Below are positions 48,401 to 57,324 of a DNA stretch of 64,000 nt, piece by piece. This DNA is from Trissonchulus latispiculum (taxonomy: Eukaryota > Nematoda > Enoplea > Enoplida > Ironidae). The stretch's first letter is position 1, and each line of letters starts with the position of its first letter. A program made the position numbers and the translations under genes. The notes beneath the pieces were generated by a model. The model did not search any database. It was given only the letters and a program-made list of their open reading frames with translations, and was not told where the DNA came from. Location of the stretch: positions 1 through 64,000 of the forward strand of contig JASAND010020923.1 of assembly GCA_030248195.1 (NCBI GenBank), given 5' to 3'.

Positions 48401-51400
48401 CATTATATCCTACAACTTTGGTAAAAGCGAAGGAATAAAAGTCACAAAATTCAGACAAGGTTTTTATATTTTCGTTGATTATTTAATTTTTATTTTCAGG
48501 ATCCGACTTTGCGTATGTAGACGGAAGTACTACCGAGAAATCGATGATCGAATTTCCAGCCTTTGATCTCAGTTCACCTAAACTGCTTAACTTTTATCAC
48601 TATAAGGCTTCGGTTGGCGCTGAGCTCATGGTTTGTATGGATCAGCCTTCCCGAGACTGTTGGAAGGCCCCTCGAACTAATACTAATTCGCGGTCCTGGA
48701 AAGAGGAATTTATTCGAATACCGGCTGGGAGAAATCAAAGGGTAAATTGCTAATGTCATTAGCAACTTAGGTCGAACTTAGCAAAAACGACTAATAAAGC
48801 AACGTTTTCAAAACAATCTAGAAAATATTTCAAAACTAGCATTAAATATATTTAGTACAGTATCACCTATTTAGTCTTTCCAATTATCACCGCGAGAGCT
48901 CCGAAGAATCACCGAAGAGGCACAATTTGACGGATTGAGTTGAAATTTGGTAGGGGTAGGTTTTTTGGTCCTGCTGATTTCAAATATGGAAAAATTCTAA
49001 AATTTAAAAAATATATCTAGAAATTTTAAATTTTAGTTGGTAAGGGGGAACCAACGAGATCAAAAAAGTTTTGTCCATGAATTTGCTGAAAATCTGAATA
49101 CATGGGTTTTCTGGGGCGCTGAGCACGAGTCTGAAATCTGTTTTTCGATTTAACTTTTCGTTAGCTTAATATAAGCTAAAGTTGTAAGCTTAAGATGTAA
49201 GCTTATCCTGAGCTAACGAAAAGTTGAATCGAAAAACGGATTTCAGATTCGTGCTCAGCGCCCCAGAAAGCCCATGTATGCAGGTTTTTAGTAAAATGAC
49301 GAGAAATTCTTTTGATCCTCTTCCTTACCCACTAAAATCTTAAAAGTTTTAGTTTTGCATTTTTGAAATCAGCACAGGTCCGAAAAAATACCCCTATCAA
49401 ATTTCAACTCAGTCCGTCAAATTGTGCTTCTTCGTTGCTTTTCGGAGCTGTGGAGGGGGATAATGGGAAAGACCCCAGTATGGTATCCGTACATATTAAT
49501 CCCGAAGTGTGCTGAATCCTATACTGTACTGCGGCACATGTTGATAGCATTCTTACAACACATTGGCCTAATTTGGGATCATTGATTTGTTTTAAGTTTA
49601 GCTATACCCTACTCAACTCTGCTCTACTCTATTCTACCTTACCCTTTCTTGAAAATTTCTTAAACCTAATTTTGCTCAGGATCCACGGTCTGGTGTTGTC
49701 TAATTGCTGTTACAAGCACCCGAGGCAAGCGCACTGCTATTAACGAAGCAGAAGTGATGCACTAGCGAGTGGTGATGTACTCATTCGTGATGCCTCCACA
49801 GCATCAAGACTACCCAGCTCAGTTCCATCCATGGTGTCTCCCCTGTGTGGCTAACTCCTTGGCGATCTCGGATAAAATCAAAACAATTACTTCTGGTACT
49901 CCCGTACCAAACTTATTATAGGCAATTTTCTTGTGCCAGCAGTTTACAGACGATTTTCAACTTTTATTTGCATGTGTACAACCAAACGATAAAGATATAC
50001 GGCTGTCGAGTGTAGACTGTAAGGGACCTTCTCCCTTGCCCTCTGTTGGATGCGATTTTAGAGAAATAACCCAGTCTTGCTAGACCGTAGAGAGAGTTTG
50101 CAGGCGAGCCTGCGTGCACAATGCAAACAGCACACAATAACAGCTTTTCAAGGCAATTGTCAGAACTTTTTGAAGTTTACAACTCCTTACGATTATTGAT
50201 ACTTACTGTTTCTAGTGGGCAGTGATGTAAAACGGTTGAGAATTTTTGACACATCTTAGGGTACCTTAAGATCTGAAGAGCAAGAATACGTAATAGATAA
50301 GAGGAAGAACACTGCTAAAGCATCTCTGTTAAGGGGGGAGGGCTACTACAGGTTTGCCCCGACGTTGTCCGATTGGCAAACGTTTTGGCACAGATATGGA
50401 GCATGAGTGTAAAATATCGGGTGCTGAGATTTTAGCCGCTCTCCAGCCCAGAGTTGGAAGTGGACAAGATTTTCAGTGTCCACGTCCACGTTTGTCCACG
50501 CAGGTCTTGTCCACGTCCGCCCGCACATGCCCGCATGTCCACGCTTTTAAATTTTGTCCACCAGTGCCTGCATTTCAAAACAAATTTTCTTTTAGTAATC
50601 CAGTTTTAATTCTATAGAGCCAGGATTTTTTAGAATTACACTTTGCCTTTTAGTGTGCTTTTAAGCTGGTGTTTTTTCTGGAAACTTACTTTTTTGCAGT
50701 ATAAACACGTTTTAATGGGTTTTGTAGCATTTAATAGCATATGTAGTACATTGTTTTCGTCTGTTCCAGAGAAGGAAAAAACATGTATTGCTTTTCTCTT
50801 CGCATACAATGATATTTCATTCATTATTTAAATTACTTAAATTAAAGTCATCCGAAAATGTTCAATGGCGGAAGATCTGGGGAGTGCGACCTTCCAAACT
50901 TTGAGAATTTTCAAAAATTCCGAAAAATCAGGTCAGAAAACCTTTACTTTTCCGAAGTAAGAAGATATTATATACACTCAAAAGAAAAACCCCTGTAATA
51001 AATTGGCCTTCAAACTTTAATTTTTGTTATTTAAATATGAATAAAATTTAAACGACTGTTGTTGCAAAACAACAACGATAACAAGAAAACAATTTTGGTC
51101 ATGGATTTCTCGAAGTGTGGCAAAGCTTAAGAAAAGCGACCAGTTCAGACGTCTTCCCGAGGGTTTTGAAATTGTTTAATGATTAAGTAAGCTCTAGATT
51201 TTGAGAGAAACGTAAATTTTTGTCTGATTTTTATCAAAATTTTCAAGTTTGGACACTTATTTCTCTTGGACAGAATGACAAAACGAGAGAGAGAGAGAGA
51301 GAGAGCAAATTTGAATAAATTTCAACCACCATTGCGCTTTCAAAGCACAAAAACGCCTACGCGAACCCGAACCAGTACCTTAAGCATTGTAATTTTGTGA

Positions 51401-53909
51401 AAATGTTCATTATGGTTCCTTTTCCCAGCAAACATCAAGTAATATAGTATACCACCAACGCCTGCAGGGGTATAGTATTAAAGCGATTTAAAAAGAAATT
51501 GGGTCAGCAGCAGCACGCAGAAAGCTAAAAAGTCACGATGCCAGCCCAATAAAACATAACAATGGAAAGATAAAAATAGCCAATATAAAAACGATTATAT
51601 AAGCTAGGTTGAATTTTAACGCTTTTTATAAAAAACGGGTGACGGAAATTTTGTCCACATTTGTCCACGTTTGTCCACGTGGACAAACCCTCTGTCCATG
51701 TCCACTGGACCCGCGGTTACTCGCGTCCACTTTCCAACTCTGCTCCAGCCGTGTGCAGCCGTCGAGGTCCTAGCTACAAAGTTGCCATTTGACATCATGA
51801 TTTAGCAAATGTATCCCCATCTGCAGAAAAATATTTGACAGTTGTACGTATATTATCTGCATGTAAGGAAATGATCTCCAAAGTTGAAGCTTCTCCAAAA
51901 TTTTATAAATTTTTGGCCAACAAAGAGAAAATTTTATTTCTGGTGCAAGCTACGTACAAGGCTGTAATTTAGCACATGCAGAAGCCCTCTAGGTGTACTT
52001 ATTTGTGCCAAATGGTAAAAAATTCTACCGATTGAAACCATTTTTATGTCAGCTTGAATTTTCAAAAATTGCCGTAACAGCAATTTTCAGTCTGTCAGAT
52101 CATGCGTAGAAGCTTCCTGTGGCCATGAAGTAACAAGCCTACGTTATTATCGAGCTGAAATTGTTTGTGGGTATGTTTTCGACCACGCTGAGTTCAAAAT
52201 ATCTCAAGAATTTTTAATTTCAAAAAAAATTACATTTTTTCGACTTTGGGGTACCCATTGCCGAAAAATATTGATTTTTGACAAACTTTTGAAGATTCAA
52301 GTTAACATAAAAATTTTTTGAATGGGCAGAATTTCATACCATTTGGCACAAATGAGTATACCAAGAGTTCCTCTGCATAAGCCAAATTATAGCCCTGTAG
52401 CTTGCACCAGAAATAAAATATTCTTTTCGTTAGCCAAGCATTTTGGCGAATCTTCAACCTTGGAGATCAATTTCCTTACATACAGATAATATACGTACAA
52501 CTGTCAAATATTTTTCTGCAGATGGGGATACATTTGCCAAATCATGATGTCAAATGGCAACTTTGAAGCAAGTGTCTTGCAGCCAGCAAAAATTTGTAAT
52601 CAATTATATTGGTTGTTGTGAAAAATGGGGGGCCGGGCACATAAAAGCGAAGGCCGCACACGGAGGAGAGCGGCTAAGATCTCAGTGCCGAATATTTTTT
52701 GAACACACCCATGCTCTATATCTGTGCCAAAAAGTAGGCCAATCGAACAAATTTAGAGTAAGTCGATCTTAGTAGTCCCCCCTTAACTCGGGACACCTCT
52801 CCGTAATTGTCGGAGGAGGGGTTCGATGGTTCGAATCCGCACGAAATACATGCTTTCACATAAACGCGTGTCTGCTGCTGATTCGCTAATTATAACCTAA
52901 AGCTACGGTACGGCAGACAAGCGTTTACGTGAAAGCTTGTATTTAGTGCAAAGTGCCCCCTCCCAGTTGACGGAGGGGGGCGGTCCCGAGTAAATGCACC
53001 GAGCATGCCTGACATGCTTAGTAGGTTACATAGTAGTGTTGAGAGTTTTGGAGCTTTTCCACAATCCCCTTTCAAAACAAATCTGTAGGATTAGTGGTTG
53101 GTTATTGATTGATCCAACTGAGTTAATATTTCTGCAGGATGTTACCTGAGGCCTAGCGTCTTCAAAAATTTAAAAATCTAGAGAAGTTTAAAAGTTCACT
53201 AAAATTTCAAAATTTCAAAATGTCAAAAAATTTTCGGCAGAGTCGATGATGCTGAGAAATTTTTGCTCTTGCAACAACATCTGAAAATGCCTTCAGCGAT
53301 CTCTGTAACGATTCTGACTGTTAGCAACATAGGAAAACTCCATCTGTAAACAGTAATAATAGTTCTATGTACTACTTCCTTTTATTTTACAGTTAGACGC
53401 TGTCGAGATCTGGTGTTATAAAAAATGCTCAAAATCATCGATTCTAACGATAACTTTTAGAATATTCCAAAAATTTGAAATTTTGAAATTTGAAATATTT
53501 TAAACGCTTTTATTTTTAAATTTACTTTTAGCTAATTTTTAAATGTTTTTGAAAACACTGAGCCTCAGGCAACATTCTATGCCATACTATTGACGTATTT
53601 GAATGAGCCAACCAATGTTTTGACGAGGGATAATGGGAAAGCTCCAAGCTCTCTCGATCAATTATGTACTCTTGGTGATTTCTACTGACTTGTGATATGA
53701 TTTCTGCCCATACCGTTTCCAACCAACTCTGCAATGTTTTTTGTATAGTTTAATTTATAAAATGTGCAAAGCCTTAAAACTATTCAATGCAGACCGAGAT
53801 CGTTCTTTTATTTCAGATAACGGTCATTGCTGACAACTTAAAACCTAACCAATACGTGGGTATTGATGAATTACGATTGCTGGATTTGAATCAAAGACCG
53901 GCGTGTTAA
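42461..53909 (+). CDS. Secreted protein with two MAM-type domains
   Basis: The model is 398 residues in 11 exons, all in consistent phase: 42461-42509, 43210-43293, 43629-43799, 44126-44237, 44498-44645, 45158-45260, 45401-45435, 47291-47345, 48216-48320, 48500-48741, 53817-53909. A signal peptide (MVVLILFSATVIAVTLG) is followed by CAPLPDG. The first MAM-like domain covers about 45-222: DLSCNFDNEICRW, then WHLGKG, ILFVSDVVPC, VQLEACVR and LALIDDIQYS. A Thr/Pro-rich linker (exon 7) follows. The second domain is about 235-398: ACSAIECSFSS, FAYVDGS, LMVCMDQP, IRIPAG, VGIDELRLLD. Those are the ordered blocks of MAM folds, which mediate adhesion in the extracellular matrix. No transmembrane segment follows, so it is probably secreted. 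Several introns carry mobile elements. Confidence 0.87.
42607..42783. repeat. Small foldback element in MAM intron 1
   Basis: The arms GATGAGTAAATTGG with CACTTCTGAA and their complements meet around a centre with TGTGCGCAGAC and GTCTGCGCACA. Confidence 0.75.
44862..45049 (+). repeat. Four tandem 47-bp units
   Basis: Four identical or nearly identical copies beginning AACCAGCTTAAAATTG and ending AACCTCCT, in MAM intron 5. The perfect identity suggests recent amplification. Confidence 0.95.
45501..46086. mobile_element. Foldback element with GTGCAATTTTGAAAT words
   Basis: The ends CATATATGTTACGTGCAATA and the complement; arms with repeated GCAATTTTGAAATTGCA palindromes and AAAATTATAGTGAT. 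It lies in MAM intron 7. An ATTACGAATAC microsatellite-like stretch sits at the centre. Confidence 0.8.
46222..47155. mobile_element. Foldback element with GCTAGGCAAAC words
   Basis: Each end carries four to five copies of a GTACCGCTAGGCAAAC-like word, inverted at the right end. An 8-bp duplication GTAAGTTC (46214-46221 and 47156-47163) flanks it. It lies in MAM intron 7, directly after the previous foldback. Open frames with repeated ARQT-type residues are products of the repeat. Confidence 0.72.
47373..47962. mobile_element. Foldback element with G/C-run core, copy 2
   Basis: Sister of the 12244-12901 element, with the same end CAAGAGTGCATAATTGCAC, the same CTAGAGGGCTCCTCTTCTTGG arm and a core of CCCCGTTTGGTGGGGG words. 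The flanks are GTAATAG on both sides (47366-47372 and 47963-47969). It starts only 27 bases after the donor of MAM exon 8. Confidence 0.85.
48874..49473. mobile_element. Foldback element, GTCTTTCC ends
   Basis: The ends GTCTTTCCAATTATC and the complement of GGTCTTTCCCATTATC; the arms share AGCTCCGAA and GGCACAATTTGACGG. The central half repeats the module of 2796-3410 (GCACGAGTCTGAAATC, TTTCGATTTAACTTTTCG). It lies in MAM intron 10. An isolated end-like piece (GGGATAATGGGAAAG) occurs near 53627. Confidence 0.78.
49668..49940. repeat. Dispersed repeat, copy 2
   Basis: Shares ordered blocks with 38219-38490: TTTTGCTCAGGATCCACGG, GCACCCGAGGC, GGCTAACTCCTTGG, ATCTCGGATAA. It lies in MAM intron 10. 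Confidence 0.65.
50333..52782. mobile_element. Palindromic element flanked by TTAA, copy 2, interrupted
   Basis: Diverged copy of 24298-25511, with TTAA at 50329-50332 and 52783-52786 and the same TTTGCCCCGAC start and GGCCGCACACGG blocks. Its left arm is split by the hAT element at 50449-51742. It lies in MAM intron 10. Confidence 0.82.
50449..51742. mobile_element. Nested non-autonomous hAT element
   Basis: The ends are CAGAGTTGGAAGTGGAC and GTCCACTTTCCAACTCTG. The subterminal regions have many GTCCACG/CGTGGAC words, typical transposase-binding arrays. An 8-bp duplication CTCCAGCC flanks it (50441-50448 and 51743-51750); removing one copy and the insert restores the host arm. No transposase frame is visible in the 1294 bp. 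It contains a short (GA)n run at 51285-51305. Confidence 0.87.
52787..52991. repeat. Small foldback with tRNA-like B box
   Basis: The ends CTCGGGAC and GTCCCGAG; arms ACATGCTTTCAC...AAACGCGTGTCTGC and the complement. The left arm contains GGTTCGAATCC (52831-52841), a perfect B-box consensus, but no A box or cloverleaf was found. Confidence 0.65.
53134..53583. repeat. Foldback element in MAM intron 10
   Basis: The ends GCAGGATGTTACCTGAGGC and the complement of GGCATAGAATGTTGCCTGAGGC; the arms are AT-rich with AAAATTT words. Confidence 0.65.
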
Positions 53910-54367
53910 TGAGACATTTTTGTCTTTGGTCGATTTCCTCATATCCGCTCTATATAAGCTGCAAAATTGGCCTACTGAATTAAGACGGCAACTTTTTGTC
54001 CAAGTTCAACTGTCGGACTTTGTGGCATAAATATCGCATGTCATGACAAAATTTTGCCCTTGTATAGCCTGTTATAAATTACTGTTAAAGGAAATTAATA
54101 CCATGACTTTTGATCCAAAAATTAATGAACAGAAAGCAAATTTGGTCCAATTTCTCCAACTTAGTTTGCATTTTTGTGCAGAAATGTCTCGGCCGGTTTA
54201 TGCGCAGTCTTTTATCAAAGTTTACTAATTTTGTACGTTTTTCTTTAAAGTTTGAGATACTCTAGAGGCTTCTGGGTTGCTTACTTCATGAGACGGAAAT
54301 GGAGGATATCGACCTGAGATAAAAACTCACCTGAAAACTTTGTCTCTAAATGCTTTATATTTTTATT

Positions 54368-54373
54368 AATAAA
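54368..54373 (+). promoter_or_regulatory. Candidate poly(A) signal of the MAM gene
   Basis: AATAAA about 460 bases after the stop codon; a second AATAAA follows at about 54419. Confidence 0.45.
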
Positions 54374-54429
54374 ACTTCTAGTTGATAGCACTTTTACCCG
54401 TTTGTTTGTGTATTGAAAAATAAAAGCAA

Positions 54430-55284
54430 AACTTTCGGTTATTAATGTTCATTTAAATACTGTAGGGAAAGAAATACGAATTTGATAACTTACAGACTCT
54501 ATTAGATTATGTTGCTGTCAGACAGTCTGTAAACACTCAATTTTACTTAATTTCTGTGCCTGGTATTTTTCGGACAAAAAATAGCTGAACAAAAGATATT
54601 AGTCTCCGAGAAACAAAGAAAGAACTAAGTCTTCTCAAAGGCGCCATTAGAGTTTACTAAGGATTGACTTGATACTATTTGAGACTTTCGACACAACAAC
54701 TGTTTATTTGAAAGTTAATTTAAAACAACCGGTTTCCTTTAGGAATGATTATATGTCTAAGTGTGATACTTGAGGACAAGCTTACATCTCTTGTTTTAAA
54801 TAGCATATCCGTTTGGGAGGGCTGAAACTGTAAAAACTTCAAGCGTTTTTATAAATAGACGCCATAAGGCTGGGTGCTAGAATTCTGTTACAATTGCAAT
54901 TTAGTGAAGTGCAAACAAAAACTAGAGCTACTCGGGGTGGAAAGGGGGGGGAGTTGGCGTGCGAATTGCGCTGAAAAACTTTTACCGTGCAACAGTAAGT
55001 TGCCGTAATTACCGTTATCTCCTAAGTTCAGCACCAATTTATCATTGAACCATCTTGCTGCATTTGTGTTCAGTTATTTTTAAGACACCTTATAATTAGT
55101 TCCTGATGCGGCCATACCCCCTGAGCAAGTAGGCTGAGGGTCGCCATGAAACCTCAGTCTAGGGAGGCATTACGTCAACAAAAATAGAACTCTGTGAAAG
55201 CAGACGGGCGAAATTCGAGGTAGATTCCCTTTGTTTCACGGCTGAAGTGGTTCAGACCCGGATTTAACCCCTTCTTGGGAGGCC
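54430..55284. other. Intergenic region upstream of the BRICHOS gene
   Basis: No gene recognised. The last 300 bases are less AT-rich and lead to the TATA box at 55285; cis-regulatory sites of the BRICHOS gene are expected here. Confidence 0.4.
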
Positions 55285-55320
55285 TATAAAAGCGGGATCC
55301 CAGCAGGGTCTCAGCATCAG
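55285..55320 (+). promoter_or_regulatory. Core promoter of the BRICHOS gene (TATA and initiator)
   Basis: TATAAAAG at 55285-55292 is followed 28-34 bases later by TCAGCATCAGTTC, which contains two initiator-like TCAG sites. The start codon is at 55385, giving a 5' leader of about 70 bases. A strong TATA promoter is typical of highly or conditionally expressed secretory genes. Confidence 0.75.
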
Positions 55321-55384
55321 TTCTCTCATCTCTTCTCACTCCAACAACTCCTCTCAGCTTCTCAGCTACATCCAGTATCTACCA

Positions 55385-56840
55385 ATGGCATCTCTCGTCT
55401 TGGTCTGCCTGGGTCTTCTGGTCTTCTTCGCTTCAGCTAAGGTAAGCTTTAATCCACTCTATGCTAGTCGAGATCAAAAGCAGTTTGGAATTCCTAGTGC
55501 AATTTAAATAATTTAGCTGACTCTAGTAGGCTGCGGTTTGAAATTTCTTTCTTTCTTTGAGCTCAGCTGCTACAAGCTGAAAATAGAAATTGGAAGTTTT
55601 CAACAGTCTCAAATATGAAGTTTGCAGAATTATCTCAAGTAAAAAATTGCATAAGCCTGATGAATTCTTTTGATTGCCACTAAGATACCACTAACATGCC
55701 ATAGTGTCGTTCGTTCAGCTTATTGTTTGGTAGCCAAGGAAGCTCGCAACCACAATTCAAAGTAGATTTATAGAGCTGTATACCTGATATCTATAGGTCA
55801 GACTGATAACTGCAAAAGTTTTTAGTATAAAAATAATAATCCCAACTACTACAACCTCAAACTTTATTTTAGGCTGAAACTGCGGCTGTGTACTTCGATG
55901 ACAAGGCCGATGAATGGGTTGTTTTGACCATCCAGTTTGATGAAGCTAAGAAGCTGAAAATCGTCCAGGGCAACTTCACCAAAGTCAACGACCATGTGAC
56001 TGATGTCTATGACTATGACAACGTAAGATATTCAAATGTTGGTTTTCCACTTATAAAAACTAAAAGATTAAATAAAAAGACGTAAGTTGGGACTCGCTAA
56101 GACATTGAAACTAGCTAAATATAGCTTCTAACATACAAGAATTGTTACAATTCTTAATTTTCATACTTTTTAATTTGATTTCAGAAAGTTGTTGCCATCA
56201 AGGACCACACCCAGGGAGTCTGTTTCGTGGATACCTTCGATAACCTGAAGATCGAAGATGACACCTATGAGAAGGCCAAGTCCAAGTTCGGAGAAGAAAA
56301 GGCAAGTCTCAGTGCTATTTTCTTGGACTTACAACTTTAACATCAATCATTTAAGCTTAATACTTTAATTTATTGCCATGTCTATTATCTTTTGTAAAAC
56401 AATGCAGTAATTCTAATCCTCGCTGTTCCTTGTTTTAGACCTATTTTCTGCAAAAGCCCCGTGACATCGACCGCAAATTGTTGGAACCTGCCGTCCCCGA
56501 GAAGAAGCTGAAGGAATTGGGCGCTTCCATCCATGAACACTGCAAGGATCTCCCCACCTATCTTCTCACTGAAATGAGTAAGCACTGCTTTAGTACCTTC
56601 TTTAGCTTTGTATTTCTCTAATAATTTAATAAATCACCACCCTGTACTTTTTAACTATTCACAAAATGTTGGCATTAGTAAGCTACGTACTGATCGATTG
56701 ACTGATTTATTACTATTGATGTTTTAGGCGATGACGAAAAGAAGGATGCCCGACGAAAGCGTTTTGCCTCCATGTTCAGCAACGGCGACAACGCCATGTG
56801 CCCCGGTGGTGACTGCAGTCTCCTTGTCCATCTCAAGTAA
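55385..56840 (+). CDS. BRICHOS-domain secretory precursor with cleavable C-terminal peptide
   Basis: The model is 191 residues in five exons: 55385-55441, 55873-56022, 56185-56301, 56439-56577, 56728-56840; all joins keep phase. Exon 1 is a signal peptide (MASLVLVCLGLLVFFASAK). A linker precedes a BRICHOS domain at about 60-150, with the typical VYDYDN block, the first conserved cysteine in GVCFVDTFD (C82) and the second in HEHCKDLP (C143). A furin-type site RRKR (163-166) then releases a 25-residue tail starting FASMFSNGD and ending LLVHLK, with C179 and C184 enclosing Pro-Gly-Gly-Asp. This matches the layout of BRICHOS proproteins, in which the domain chaperones a hydrophobic or beta-prone peptide. 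Intron 3 uses a GC donor (AAG|GCAAGT). Peptide function is unknown; its net charge is near -1, unlike classic antimicrobial peptides. Confidence 0.88.
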
Positions 56841-57168
56841 ACTAGCCCAAAGGATCAACATTGAAGGAAACATGCTGCCGATTAACCGGACTGCCAGATC
56901 ATACAAATACCATACCATCTGATTAACTTTGTGCTAAATATTCTGCTATGGAATTATCCTTAGCAGAATATTTAGCCCAGTTATATTGACAAATTGTCTT
57001 AATCATAGCACATTTTTCCATTTTTGAAAAATTTTGCACTCTGCCAACTGTTGTTTGTGATATACATTCTTGTATTGTTGTGAACTATCCTTTTGTTAGA
57101 CTCTGATTAGTCCCTCTGCATTTCTTCCATTCTTTGTTACCTATTTGAACGTGGCTTCTGGTACTTAC

Positions 57169-57174
57169 AATAAA
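57169..57174 (+). promoter_or_regulatory. Poly(A) signal of the BRICHOS gene
   Basis: AATAAA about 330 bases after the stop codon and about 150 bases before the stop of the convergent TWK gene. Confidence 0.65.
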
Positions 57175-57324
57175 CACAAAGCATTAATTTGTCTTGTGAT
57201 TCTACAACTACTGTTAGGACCAGACTAGGTAGGACAGGAGCTTAGGCCAAACAGGAATATGAAAAGTTTTAATTCGCTATTACCATTCAAATTGAAATTA
57301 AAAACATTTAAAAATAAAGAACCA

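Noticed and set aside
52800..52850. tRNA gene suggested by GGTTCGAATCC
   Set aside because: Only the B box is present; the sequence is part of a small inverted repeat.
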